Counted from the first letter of the stretch, positions 44,270-52,999 are shown. The stretch is DNA of 64,000 nt from an uncultured Marvinbryantia sp. (GCF_905201705.1 NZ_CAJKOX010000025.1:1-64000), one strand, 5' to 3'. Made by a program: numbers and translations. The notes: generated by a model not told the origin, from the sequence alone.

Positions 44270-45854
44270 ACGGTTGGTTAATAGTGAGGGCTATGATTAC
44301 ATAACAGTAATTGCTTCGGCCGCAAAGAGCAGCCCGGGGTATATCCGTATATGCTCCGGGAAGGCTATGACGGATAAGCAATTCAGGTACAGCAAGTGCG
44401 AGCTGTTTACGGCAGAGCTTCCAAAGGAAAAATCGTGCCGTATCTGTATGCAGGATGTAAAGGTACACTATGCCTATTTATTTAGAAGAGACTGTGCGGA
44501 TCCGGTAAAGCAGATCTGTCCGGAGAAATCCGGCGTATCAGCAGCGTATAAAAACCAGAATACATTCCACTATTCTCCGCCGGTAGGCTGGCTGAATGAC
44601 CCGGTAGGTCTATGCTTTTACCGCGGGCTGTATCATATGTTCTATCAGTTTAATCCATCGTCGCAGAAGTGGGGAGACGCTCACTGGGGACATGTGACGA
44701 GCAGCGATCTGCTTCACTGGCGTGAGCATCCGGTCGTTCTAAGCCCTCAGCCGGAGCTTGTCTGCAATCCTGATGTGCGGGGAGGCGCTTTCAGCGGGAC
44801 AGCTCTGGTGGAGCAAAATAAAATGCATCTGTTTTTTACAAGACATGTCGGGGATCTGCAAAAAGAGCATTGCATGGAATATACGGCGGCCGTGTATAGT
44901 GAAAATGGATTTTCTTTTTCTGCAGAAAGAATTGCAGTGAACGATTTGCCGGCAGAACTTGGAGAAAATTTCAGAGATCCCAAGGTCTGGCGGGAGGGCG
45001 ATGAATGGCTTATGCTGACGGGGAGCGAAACGGCAGATACAGCAGCAATTGCGGTTCATTGTTCTAAAGATTTGATTCAATGGCAGTATAAAGGAATTTT
45101 TTTAAAGGAAAAAGATAAGCGATATCTCAGAGCAGAATGTCCATCGATCAGAAAGATGGCGGATAAGTATGTTTTGATCGCTGGCTATCACAACAGGGAC
45201 GAGACACAAATCCGACGTGATACGGTATACTATATTGGAAGTATAAAAAATTACCGTTTTCGGGTAGAACATAAGGGGCTGGTCGATCATGGAAAGGATT
45301 TTTATGCAGCACAGATTTTTGCAAATTTAAAAAGAACGGTTGCCATTGCCTGGGTAAATGACCGGTATGAGTATCATATCGAAAAGCTGTGCAGGTCGAA
45401 CGGTGTCATGAGCCTGCCAAGAAAGCTGTGGATCGAAAAGGGGGAATTATATTCTTATCCGGTGGAAGAGGTGGAGCGTCTGGAAACATCGGAAGAACAC
45501 TTTGAAAATATCTTTCACATAAAGGATGGACGCGGACACTTACAGATTGGTTTGCGGGAAAATGCTTCCGGCCGCATTGTGCTGGCGGAATCTGAGGCCG
45601 GGCAAGTGACGGTAACAGTATGTCCTGGTCAGATTATAATTATGACAGATAAGGAAAAATGGAATGCAGATATAACTGTAGAGAGGCTGGATATTTATAC
45701 AGATAACGCTCTTTTTGAAATTTTTATCAATGGTGGAATGCGCGCATTTACCAGAAGATATGAACGGTATGAGACGAATTATGAAGTAGATGCGGATTTT
45801 GGCGAGGGCTGCAGGGCTGTGTTCCGCAGAATAAAAAATATTTCTTCCATTTGA
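44259..45854 (+). CDS. GH32 beta-fructosidase (levanase/sucrose-6-P hydrolase type)
   Basis: A 531-residue cytoplasmic glycoside hydrolase releasing fructose from fructans or sucrose-type sugars. All GH32 motifs are present: WLNDP (Asp114 nucleophile), FRDP (Asp240 stabiliser) and AECP (Glu293 acid/base). An N-terminal domain of about 95 residues precedes the propeller; a beta-sandwich ends the protein. Its start lies inside the previous gene. The last bases of the gene abut a fragment copied from lon (45853-45899). Confidence 0.92.
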   Translation: MKSERLVNSEGYDYITVIASAAKSSPGYIRICSGKAMTDKQFRYSKCELFTAELPKEKSCRICMQDVKVHYAYLFRRDCADPVKQICPEKSGVSAAYKNQNTFHYSPPVGWLNDPVGLCFYRGLYHMFYQFNPSSQKWGDAHWGHVTSSDLLHWREHPVVLSPQPELVCNPDVRGGAFSGTALVEQNKMHLFFTRHVGDLQKEHCMEYTAAVYSENGFSFSAERIAVNDLPAELGENFRDPKVWREGDEWLMLTGSETADTAAIAVHCSKDLIQWQYKGIFLKEKDKRYLRAECPSIRKMADKYVLIAGYHNRDETQIRRDTVYYIGSIKNYRFRVEHKGLVDHGKDFYAAQIFANLKRTVAIAWVNDRYEYHIEKLCRSNGVMSLPRKLWIEKGELYSYPVEEVERLETSEEHFENIFHIKDGRGHLQIGLRENASGRIVLAESEAGQVTVTVCPGQIIIMTDKEKWNADITVERLDIYTDNALFEIFINGGMRAFTRRYERYETNYEVDADFGEGCRAVFRRIKNISSI

Positions 45855-45899
45855 AGTAAATATCATGCCGGAAAAGGGCGATTTTTGCCCGACAGGACA
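45853..45899 (+). pseudogene. 47-bp relic of a lon protease gene
   Basis: These 47 bases match lon 37365-37411 at 42 positions without gaps. The frame would read EVNIMPEKGDFCPTG against EVNIMPGKGDFCLTG in the intact gene. It begins within the stop codon of the GH32 gene and ends before a terminator. No more of lon is recognisable on either side. Confidence 0.75.
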
Positions 45900-45941
45900 C
45901 TGGCAGAAGAATAAAGAGCAGTATAAATAAAATATTGTTTT

Positions 45942-45979
45942 AAAACCGTTACTTCTATATACGAAGCAGCGGTTTTTTA
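45942..45979. terminator. intrinsic terminator after the fructan operon
   Basis: AAAACCG-N3-CTTC, loop TATATAC, GAAG-N3-CGGTTTTTT. It ends the five-gene operon. Confidence 0.75.
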
Positions 45980-45998
45980 TACAATGCGATGTTAAAAA

Positions 45999-46056
45999 TT
46001 AGTAAAGTATAAATTACTAAAGTATAATTGACTAAAATGCGGCGGAATGGTATAGT
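45999..46056 (+). promoter_or_regulatory. promoter and inverted repeat of the DUF234 ATPase gene
   Basis: TTGACT at 46028-46033, a 17-bp spacer and TATAGT at 46051-46056, 28 bp before the ATG. Directly upstream are TTAGTAA-N8-TTACTAA (45999-46020) and two 13-bp direct copies of TARTAAAGTATAA (46000 and 46015). These suggest a bound regulator. Confidence 0.6.
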
Positions 46057-46083
46057 TGAGCTATATGGAATGGAGGCTAAAAT

Positions 46084-47484
46084 ATGTTTATCGGAAGAGA
46101 ACGGGAACTGACATCCCTTGATAAATTATATGCGTCTGGGAAATTTGAATTTGTAGTTATCTATGGTCGCCGCAGGGTGGGGAAAACTGCGCTTATCAAC
46201 AAATTTATCAGCGATAAAAAGGCAATCTACATTATGGGAGTAGAAAGCAATGCCAAACAAAATCTGGAGAATTTCAGCAAAAATATTATGGAATTTGGAA
46301 CGGGGATTCGGGCGGATACTGCGTTTGCGTCGTTTCAGGCTGCATTAGAGTATGTTTTTCAGATGGCAGAAAAAGAACGTCTGGTTTTTGTGATTGACGA
46401 GTACCCGTATGTCGCCCGCGCATCCAGAAGTCTTGCCTCTACATTACAGCTTCTGATCGACAGATATAAGGATTCTTCTAAAATGATGCTGATTTTATGC
46501 GGGTCTTCGATGTCCTATATGGAGGACCACGTACTGGCGTATAAAGCGCCGCTTTACGGCAGAAGGACAGCGCAGATGAAAATCCTTCCGTTTGATTTTG
46601 CAGATACATGCCGGTATTTCCAAAAGTTTTCTGATGAGGATAAAGCGATGATATATGGCATGGTGGGAGGAACACCGCAGTATTTACTTCAGATGGATGA
46701 CAGGCTGAGCGTTGAGGAGAATATTAAGAATACCTTCCTGAATCCGACGTCTGTACTCTTTGAGGAACCGGAAAATCTGCTGAAGCAGGAGGTACGGGAA
46801 CCTGCTCTTTACAATGCCATTATTACAGCTATGGCGACCGGCGCTTCCCGCATGGCGGAGATTTCGACAAAAGTCGGCGAGAATACCAGTGTCTGCAGTA
46901 CCTATCTGAAAAATCTGATGATGCTGGGGCTGGTCAGGAAAGAAACGCCTTATGGTGAAAAGACATCCCGGAAGACCATTTACGCCATTGAGGACAATCT
47001 GTTTCGGTTCTGGTATCGTTTTGTCCCGGAGAACAGCTCCGTTATTGGGCGTGGAGCAGCTGATCTGGCATATAAACGGATTGAACCGTTTCTGCCGGAT
47101 TATATGGGAAAAGTATTCGAGGATATATGCCAGCAGTATCTCTGGAAACTGCTGCTGGATGGGGATTCTCCTGTGGAATTCAGAAATCTGGGACGCTGGT
47201 GGGGGACAGACCCGGTCACCCGCAGCCAGACGGAAATTGATATTATGGGGGAACAGGATAAAGATACGGCGTTATTTGGCGAATGCAAGTGGACAAAGGA
47301 AAAGGTGGATGTGGGCGTTCTGGAAACATTGGTAATGCGCAGCAGGATATTCCATTATAGAAATGTGCATTTATATCTGTTTGCGAGAAGCGGTTTTACA
47401 AAGGGATGTATGGAGGATGCTGCCAAACTGGGAAATGTCACATTGGTGACATATGGGGAACTTTTAGGGAAGCTAACGGAATAG
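46084..47484 (+). CDS. archaeal-type AAA ATPase with DUF234 nuclease-like domain
   Basis: A 466-residue STAND-like ATPase. The N-terminal AAA domain has Walker A GRRRVGKTAL and Walker B LVFVIDEYPYV. A winged-helix region follows (AEISTKVGENTSVCSTYLKNL). The C-terminal domain (about 330-460) carries the DUF234/PD-(D/E)XK-like pattern (QTEIDIMG and ALFGECKW with Glu and Lys). Such proteins are abundant in gut Clostridia and archaea. They may be mobile or defence-linked, but no role is proven. It has its own promoter. Confidence 0.85.
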   Translation: MFIGRERELTSLDKLYASGKFEFVVIYGRRRVGKTALINKFISDKKAIYIMGVESNAKQNLENFSKNIMEFGTGIRADTAFASFQAALEYVFQMAEKERLVFVIDEYPYVARASRSLASTLQLLIDRYKDSSKMMLILCGSSMSYMEDHVLAYKAPLYGRRTAQMKILPFDFADTCRYFQKFSDEDKAMIYGMVGGTPQYLLQMDDRLSVEENIKNTFLNPTSVLFEEPENLLKQEVREPALYNAIITAMATGASRMAEISTKVGENTSVCSTYLKNLMMLGLVRKETPYGEKTSRKTIYAIEDNLFRFWYRFVPENSSVIGRGAADLAYKRIEPFLPDYMGKVFEDICQQYLWKLLLDGDSPVEFRNLGRWWGTDPVTRSQTEIDIMGEQDKDTALFGECKWTKEKVDVGVLETLVMRSRIFHYRNVHLYLFARSGFTKGCMEDAAKLGNVTLVTYGELLGKLTE

Positions 47485-47590
47485 CACTTCACAGCTTTAA
47501 AGCACTGCCAAACTTTTGAAAATACAAAGATATTTCTTCCATTATAGTTTCATTTCGTGTAAAATAGGTTCATTGGTAACTGCTGCGGGC

Positions 47591-47620
47591 GGGTGACAGG
47601 GCAGTTTGGCCGGACTGTTG
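47591..47620 (+). repeat. 30-bp element shared with 4581-4610
   Basis: GGGTGACAGGGCAGTTTGGC and then CGGACTGTTG, 24/30 identical to the copy at 4581, in the gap before the NSS transporter. Nothing else is recognised in 47485-47689. Confidence 0.5.
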
Positions 47621-47689
47621 CGCGGGCGAAGCTGGCAGCGGCGGGGAATGCGCGGCATTCCCGAATGAAACATCTGGAGGATATGTGAA

Positions 47690-49057
47690 ATGGAGAGAGA
47701 AAAATTCTCATCCAGACTGGGGTTCATTCTGATCTCTGCGGGATGTGCGATCGGTCTGGGAAATGTGTGGCGGTTTCCGTATATTACCGGAAAGTACGGC
47801 GGGGCGGCATTCGTGCTGATCTACCTGTTTTTCCTGGTAATACTCGGACTTCCGATCATGGTAATGGAGTTTGCGGTCGGGCGTGCAAGCCAGAAGAGCG
47901 CGGCGCTTTCGTTTGACGTACTGGAGCCGAAGGGCACAAAGTGGCACTGGTACAAGTGGGGAGCGATGGCGGGCAATTATCTGCTGATGATGTTCTACAC
48001 AACGATCGGCGGCTGGATGATTCTTTACTTTGCCAAAATGGCATCCGGCAGCTTTGCGGGGCTTGACGCGGAGGGCGTGGCGGCGGAATTCGTCGGTCTG
48101 ATGGGACAGCCGGGGCTGATGGCGTTCTGCATGATCCTAGTGGTTGTTGTCTGCTTCCTTATCTGCGCAGGCGGTCTGCAAAAAGGTGTGGAGCGTATCA
48201 CGAAGGTGATGATGCTCTGCCTGCTGTTTCTGATGATTATCCTTGCCGTGCATTCCGTATTTCTGGAAGGCGGAGCGGAGGGACTGGAATTTTATCTGAA
48301 GCCGGATTTTGGCAAGCTGGTGGAGACCGGCGTCGGTGAGGTTGTATTTGCCGCGATGGGGCAGGCATTCTTTACATTGAGTCTTGGAATCGGTGCGATC
48401 GCTATTTTCGGAAGCTACATCGGCAAGGAACGCGCGCTCACAGGCGAGGCGGTGAGCGTTACCCTGCTCGACACCGGCGTGGCGCTGATGGCGGGACTGA
48501 TTATTTTTCCGGCATGCTTTGCCTACAATGTGCAGCCGGACAGCGGTCCGAGTTTGATTTTTATCACGCTGCCGAATGTATTTCAGTCGATGGCGGGCGG
48601 ACGCATCTGGGGAAGCCTGTTCTTCCTCTTTATGACCTTCGCGGCAATGTCTACCATTATTGCGGTGTTTGAAAATATTATCTCTTTTGCAATGGATCTG
48701 ACCGGCTGCAGCCGCAGGAAAGCGGTTATTATCAATCTGATCGCAATTATCGTCCTGTCGATGCCGTGTGTGCTCGGTTTCAATCTCTGGAGCGGTTTCA
48801 TGCCGTTCGGGGAAGGAACCAATGTGCTCGACCTGGAGGATTTTATCGTGAGCAATAACCTGCTTCCGCTTGGCAGCCTTGTGTATCTTTTGTTCTGCAC
48901 AAGCCGTTATGGATGGGGCTTTAAAAACTTCATGAAGGAAGCAAACACGGGCAGCGGTATGAAATTCCCGGCGTGGGTGCGTGTGTATGTTTCTTATATT
49001 CTGCCGCTGATCGTCCTGTTTATTTTCGTGGAGGGTTATATTTCGAAGTTTTTATGA
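47690..49057 (+). CDS. sodium-dependent transporter (NSS/SNF family)
   Basis: A 455-residue LeuT-like transporter with about twelve helices. The diagnostic start is SRLGFILISAGCAIGLGNVWRFPYI, which contains the sodium/substrate unwound region of helix 1. Relatives take up amino acids such as Leu, Tyr or Trp with sodium. A CTGGAGG site precedes the start. A terminator hairpin follows before rpmJ. In most genomes infA, not a transporter, precedes rpmJ. Confidence 0.95.
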   Translation: MEREKFSSRLGFILISAGCAIGLGNVWRFPYITGKYGGAAFVLIYLFFLVILGLPIMVMEFAVGRASQKSAALSFDVLEPKGTKWHWYKWGAMAGNYLLMMFYTTIGGWMILYFAKMASGSFAGLDAEGVAAEFVGLMGQPGLMAFCMILVVVVCFLICAGGLQKGVERITKVMMLCLLFLMIILAVHSVFLEGGAEGLEFYLKPDFGKLVETGVGEVVFAAMGQAFFTLSLGIGAIAIFGSYIGKERALTGEAVSVTLLDTGVALMAGLIIFPACFAYNVQPDSGPSLIFITLPNVFQSMAGGRIWGSLFFLFMTFAAMSTIIAVFENIISFAMDLTGCSRRKAVIINLIAIIVLSMPCVLGFNLWSGFMPFGEGTNVLDLEDFIVSNNLLPLGSLVYLLFCTSRYGWGFKNFMKEANTGSGMKFPAWVRVYVSYILPLIVLFIFVEGYISKFL

Positions 49058-49075
49058 TATTTATAAAATTTATGC

Positions 49076-49103
49076 TTGATTTTCCGGTACGCTGATGATA
49101 TAC
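49076..49103 (+). promoter_or_regulatory. putative rpmJ/alpha-operon promoter
   Basis: TTGATT at 49076-49081, a 16-bp spacer and TATACT at 49098-49103. The -10 hexamer sits in the loop of the terminator hairpin at 49085-49119. Confidence 0.5.
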
Positions 49104-49119
49104 TCATTAGCGTACCTTT
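49085..49119 (+). terminator. terminator of the NSS transporter gene
   Basis: GGTACGCTGATGA, loop TATAC, TCATTAGCGTACC and then TTTT. A 13-bp stem with one G-T pair. Confidence 0.75.
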
Positions 49120-49178
49120 TGTTAGAAGGGGTTATTATGCCCAAAACAGGGCGAGTAAATAGGAAAGGAGGATTTAAC

Positions 49179-49292
49179 ATGAAGGTTAGATCATCGGTAA
49201 AACCTATCTGCGAAAAATGCAAAATCATCAAGAGAAAGGGCAGTATCAGAGTAATCTGCGAAAACCCGAAGCATAAACAGCGCCAGGGTTAA
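49179..49292 (+). CDS. rpmJ: ribosomal protein L36
   Basis: A 37-residue protein, MKVRSSVKPICEKCKIIKRK, with the zinc-binding C-C-C-H set (Cys11, Cys14, Cys27, His32) and the conserved basic end KHKQRQG. AAAGGAGG precedes the start. infA is not upstream and rpsM is 422 bp downstream, much further than usual. Confidence 0.97.
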   Translation: MKVRSSVKPICEKCKIIKRKGSIRVICENPKHKQRQG

Positions 49293-49714
49293 TTGATCCT
49301 TGCTCTTATGTGGCTTGATTACGGCTTCAGCATGATGTGAAATCCACACGCGTGCTGGTGACAATATACGAAAGGGACATCCCAATCCGCGGCGGAAAGC
49401 CAGGCCTGGGGCCTGGTGTGGACTGTGCAGCGCATAAATACGAGAGCGATGCAGGTCTTTGGGCAGGATGTCTCACATATATTGCTTCTAATACCGCATT
49501 TCCCGGGTACCGGCGGATCTGCGGAAAGGTCGTTGCATTGCCGTTTGCTTTTCAGACGGCAGTCATTTTTTGCGGCTGGGTGGTGGAAAAGATTTCCAAA
49601 ACCCCAATTAAAGACAATATAGCAAAGCACCGGGCTGCGCACAACATTTCAGACGTCTTGCTATGGACGGGCTGCGCGATGACGGGAGCTTAGAGAAAAT
49701 GGAGGAAAAATTAC
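49293..49714 (+). other. unexplained 422-bp spacer inside the ribosomal cluster
   Basis: No recognisable gene. It contains a perfect 7-bp hairpin CCAGGCC-TGG-GGCCTGG (49400-49416) and a terminator-like TGCCGT...ACGGCA followed by a T-run (49539-49571). A 118-codon open frame (49337-49693) lacks a ribosome site and homology and is not called as a gene. The rpsM ribosome site ends the region. Confidence 0.6.
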
Positions 49715-50083
49715 ATGGCTCGTATTGCTGGTGTAGACTTACCAAGAGAGAAAAGAATCGAGATCGGTCTGACTTACATCTACGGAATCGGCAGAACAAG
49801 TGCAGACAAAATTCTTGAGGCGGCGGGTGTAAACCCGGATACCCGTGTCAGAGATCTGACAGACGAAGAGGTTTCCAGAATCCGTGACGTGATGGATGAG
49901 CATTACACGGTGGAAGGTGATCTGAGAAGAGAGATCGCTCTGAACATCAAGAGACTGCAGGAGATCGGATGCTACAGAGGTATCCGTCATCGTAAAGGAC
50001 TTCCGGTTCGCGGTCAGAAGACAAAGACCAACGCGAGAACACGCAAGGGACCGAGAAAGACTGTAGCTAATAAGAAGAAATAA
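49715..50083 (+). CDS. rpsM: ribosomal protein S13
   Basis: A 122-residue small-subunit head protein. It starts MARIAGVDLPREKRIEIGLT and ends in the basic tail KGPRKTVANKKK. AATGGAGG precedes the start. First in rpsM-rpsK-rpsD-rpoA-rplQ. Confidence 0.98.
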   Translation: MARIAGVDLPREKRIEIGLTYIYGIGRTSADKILEAAGVNPDTRVRDLTDEEVSRIRDVMDEHYTVEGDLRREIALNIKRLQEIGCYRGIRHRKGLPVRGQKTKTNARTRKGPRKTVANKKK

Positions 50084-50113
50084 TAGAATAGGAAGAAAGT
50101 AGGTTAGTTTATC

Positions 50114-50509
50114 ATGGCTAAAAAAGTTACAAAAAAAGTGACAAAAAAGCGCGTTAAGAAAAACGTTGAACGCGGACAGGCACATATCCAGTCATCTTTC
50201 AACAATACCATTGTTACACTGACAGATGCTGCTGGAAACGCATTATCATGGGCAAGTGCCGGTGGTCTGGGATTTAAAGGTTCAAGGAAATCTACTCCCT
50301 ATGCAGCACAGATGGCAGCAGAGACTGCAACAAAAGCAGCGTTAGTTCACGGTTTGAAGACCGTTGATGTTTTCGTAAAGGGACCAGGCTCAGGACGTGA
50401 AGCAGCAATCCGTGCACTCAGTGCATGCGGTCTGGATGTTACCAGCATCACAGATGTTACCCCGGTGCCGCATAACGGATGCCGCCCGCCGAAACGCAGA
50501 AGAGTCTAA
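50114..50509 (+). CDS. rpsK: ribosomal protein S11
   Basis: A 131-residue platform protein with the core AHIQSSFNNTIVTLTDAAGN and GPGSGREAAIRAL, and the end HNGCRPPKRRRV. A lysine-rich N-terminal extension (KKVTKKVTKKRVKK) precedes it. It follows rpsM by 30 bp. Confidence 0.98.
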   Translation: MAKKVTKKVTKKRVKKNVERGQAHIQSSFNNTIVTLTDAAGNALSWASAGGLGFKGSRKSTPYAAQMAAETATKAALVHGLKTVDVFVKGPGSGREAAIRALSACGLDVTSITDVTPVPHNGCRPPKRRRV

Positions 50510-50526
50510 TTAGGAGGTAAGTGAAG

Positions 50527-51120
50527 ATGGCAGTAGATAGAACTCCGGTCTTGAAAAGATGCCGTTCCCTCGGCCTTGATCCGGTATATTTAGGAATTGA
50601 CAAAAAGTCTAACAGAGAATTAAAGAGAGCAAACCGTAAGATGAGCGAGTATGCACTGCAGCTGCGCGAGAAGCAGAAAGCAAAATTCATCTATGGCGTA
50701 CTGGAGAAACCGTTCCGCAACTACTACAAGAAAGCGGAGAGAATGCCGGGCATGACAGGTGCAAACCTTATGACCATGCTGGAGTGCAGACTCGACAACG
50801 TTATTTTCAGACTCGGTTTTGCAAGAACACGTAAAGAGGCAAGACAGATCGTAGACCATAAGCAGGTGCTGGTAAACGGCAAGCAGGTAAATATTCCGTC
50901 CTACCTTGTAAAAGCAGGCGACACCGTTGAGATCAAAGAAAAATGCAAGAGCTCCCAGAGATACAAAGATATCCTGGAGACGACCGGCGGCAGACTGGTT
51001 CCGGACTGGCTGGATGCAGATGCAGAAAATCTGAAAGCAACCGTTAAGGAGCTTCCGGCAAGAGAAGCGATCGATGTTCCGGTAGACGAAATGCTTATCG
51101 TCGAGCTGTACTCGAAATAG
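50527..51120 (+). CDS. rpsD: ribosomal protein S4
   Basis: A 197-residue protein nucleating 30S assembly. The N-terminal part (VLKRCRSLGLDPVYLG) has only one Cys and so is the zinc-free type common in Clostridia. The S4 domain (about 90-155; MLECRLDNVIFRLGFA) is intact. The start at 50527 is chosen over GTG at 50521 by spacing to AGGAGGT. Confidence 0.98.
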   Translation: MAVDRTPVLKRCRSLGLDPVYLGIDKKSNRELKRANRKMSEYALQLREKQKAKFIYGVLEKPFRNYYKKAERMPGMTGANLMTMLECRLDNVIFRLGFARTRKEARQIVDHKQVLVNGKQVNIPSYLVKAGDTVEIKEKCKSSQRYKDILETTGGRLVPDWLDADAENLKATVKELPAREAIDVPVDEMLIVELYSK

Positions 51121-51132
51121 TCGCGAAAGCAT

Positions 51133-51299
51133 TAAGCCGTGCGCAGACGAAGAAAGATGTTTGCGCTATGCTTGCATAAGCGCAAACATCTTTATGAGGA
51201 TGTATAGGGCGCAGGCCCTCGCACGAGCAGCGTAAGCTGCGAGATGTGCAGCACGGCTTAAAGATGTCGTGCGGTGCATAAGGCGCAGGCCCGCGCACG
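51133..51299 (+). other. structured RNA-like element between rpsD and rpoA
   Basis: A perfect 15-bp stem AAAGATGTTTGCGCT / AGCGCAAACATCTTT (51153-51193) is enclosed by a 10-bp long-range pairing TAAGCCGTGC (51133-51142) with GCACGGCTTA (51251-51260). GGCGCAGGCCC occurs at 51208 and again at 51282. The stem lacks a T-run, so simple termination is unlikely. It may be an mRNA processing or regulatory structure, or a dispersed repeat. Confidence 0.6.
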
Positions 51300-51349
51300 G
51301 CGTAATATAAACCCTCACAACAACAAACCCAGAAGGAGGGACCTTAGTA

Positions 51350-52309
51350 GTGTTCGATTTTAACAAACCGAGAATTGAGATTGCAGAAATCTCAGAAGAC
51401 CGTAAATATGGAAGATTTGTCGTAGAGCCGCTGGAGAGAGGTTATGGCACGACGCTTGGGAATTCCCTTCGCAGAATTATGCTTTCCTCCCTGCCGGGTG
51501 CAGCGGTAAGCCAGGTGAAAATTGAGGGCGTATTGCACGAATTCAGTTCGATTCCGGGCGTAAAAGAGGATGTCAGCGAGATTATCATGAATCTGAAATC
51601 GCTGGCGATCAAGAATACCAGTAAGACGAACGAACCGAAGACGGCATATATCGAGTATGACGGAGAGGGTGTTGTGACTGCCGGGGATATCCAGGTAGAT
51701 CAGGACATCGAGATCCTCAACAAGGATCAGGTAATTGCTACGTTAAGCGGCGGCGCTGACAGTAAGCTCTACATGGAGATTACGATTACCAAGGGCAGGG
51801 GTTACATCAGTGCAGATGAAGGAAAGACGCCGGATATGCCGATCGGTGTGATTGCGGTTGACTCTATTTATACCCCGGTAGAGCGTGTGAACATGACGGT
51901 TGAGAATACCCGTGTTGCACAGGCTACAGACTTTGACAAACTGACCCTGGATGTATATACAAACGGTACGCTTGGACCGGACGAGGCAGTCAGCCTTGCG
52001 GCAAAGGTACTCAGCGAGCATCTGAGTCTGTTTATTGATTTGTCCGAAAGCGCTAAAACGGCGGAAATTATGATTGAAAAAGAGGACAATGAAAAAGAAA
52101 AGGTGCTGGAGATGAACATCGACGAGCTGGAGCTCTCTGTTCGTTCCTATAATTGCCTGAAGAGGGCTGGCATCAACACAGTGGAAGAGCTGTGCAACAG
52201 AACTCCGGAGGACATGATGAAGGTTCGGAATCTGGGACGCAAGTCTCTGGAAGAGGTCCTTGCAAAACTCAAGGAGCTGGGACTGCAGCTTAATCCGAGT
52301 GAAGAATAG
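51350..52309 (+). CDS. rpoA: RNA polymerase alpha subunit
   Basis: A 319-residue subunit. The N-terminal domain contains PLERGYGTTLGNSLRRIMLSS; the flexible linker is followed by the C-terminal domain (NCLKRAGINTVEELCNRT) that binds UP elements and activators. It starts with GTG; AGAAGGAGGG lies about 9 bases upstream. Confidence 0.99.
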   Translation: MFDFNKPRIEIAEISEDRKYGRFVVEPLERGYGTTLGNSLRRIMLSSLPGAAVSQVKIEGVLHEFSSIPGVKEDVSEIIMNLKSLAIKNTSKTNEPKTAYIEYDGEGVVTAGDIQVDQDIEILNKDQVIATLSGGADSKLYMEITITKGRGYISADEGKTPDMPIGVIAVDSIYTPVERVNMTVENTRVAQATDFDKLTLDVYTNGTLGPDEAVSLAAKVLSEHLSLFIDLSESAKTAEIMIEKEDNEKEKVLEMNIDELELSVRSYNCLKRAGINTVEELCNRTPEDMMKVRNLGRKSLEEVLAKLKELGLQLNPSEE

Positions 52310-52418
52310 AGCGCACATATAGCGCGAATACACCGGTGCGGTGTATCACAGATTAGTTTGGCACGGGGAGTAAGCCCGAAGAGCGTTCCCGCGTGCTCCG
52401 AAAATGGAGGAAAATAAA

Positions 52419-52955
52419 ATGGCAGGTTACAGAAAACTGAGCAGAACATCTGATCAGAGGAAAGCATTACTCAGAAACCAGGTTACAGCGCTGCTGCAGC
52501 ATGGAAAAATCGTTACCACAGAGGCAAAGGCAAAAGAGGTTCGCAAGATTGCGGAGGGCCTGATTGCGCTTGCTGTAAAAGAGAAAGACAACTACGAGAC
52601 AGTTACTGTTACCGCAAAGGTTGCCCGTAAGGACAAAGACGGTAAGAGAGTGAAAGAAGTTGTAGACGGAAAGAAAGTAACGGTTTATGACGAAGTGCAG
52701 AAGGAGATCAGAAAGGATGCTCCGAGCAGACTTCATGCAAGAAGACAGATGATGAAGGTTCTCTATCCGGTAACGGAGGTTCCGAAAGAGGCTGCTGGCA
52801 AAAAGAAAAATACGAAGCAGGTTGACCTGGTAGACAAACTGTTTACCGAGTACGCTCCGAAGTACGCAGACCGTAACGGCGGTTACACAAGAATCGTTAA
52901 GATCGGTCTTCGTAAGGGCGATGCAGCAATGGAAGTATTGCTGGAGCTTGTATAG
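52419..52955 (+). CDS. rplQ: ribosomal protein L17, long form
   Basis: A 178-residue protein; typical L17 is 115-130. The N-terminal half (YRKLSRTSDQRKALLRNQVTALL) and the end (DRNGGYTRIVKIGLRKGDAAMEVLLELV) are canonical. About 50 extra residues lie between them (ARKDKDGKRVKEVVDGKKV and PKEAAGKKKNTKQ), an insertion seen in Lachnospiraceae. The start at 52419 has GGAGG upstream. Last gene of the cluster. Confidence 0.97.
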   Translation: MAGYRKLSRTSDQRKALLRNQVTALLQHGKIVTTEAKAKEVRKIAEGLIALAVKEKDNYETVTVTAKVARKDKDGKRVKEVVDGKKVTVYDEVQKEIRKDAPSRLHARRQMMKVLYPVTEVPKEAAGKKKNTKQVDLVDKLFTEYAPKYADRNGGYTRIVKIGLRKGDAAMEVLLELV

Positions 52956-52971
52956 AACGGATATAAAGATG

Positions 52972-52999
52972 CGGCACCGCGTATGCGGTGCCGTTTTTT
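52972..52999 (+). terminator. terminator of the alpha operon
   Basis: CGGCACCGC, GTAT, GCGGTGCCG and then TTTTTT: a 9-bp GC-rich stem 16 bp past rplQ. Confidence 0.9.

Noticed and set aside
46084..47484. Insertion sequence or transposase
   Set aside because: The protein has AAA and DUF234 features; no terminal inverted repeats or target duplication were seen.
49337..49693. 118-codon open frame between rpmJ and rpsM
   Set aside because: No ribosome binding site, no recognisable domain, and it reads across two hairpins.
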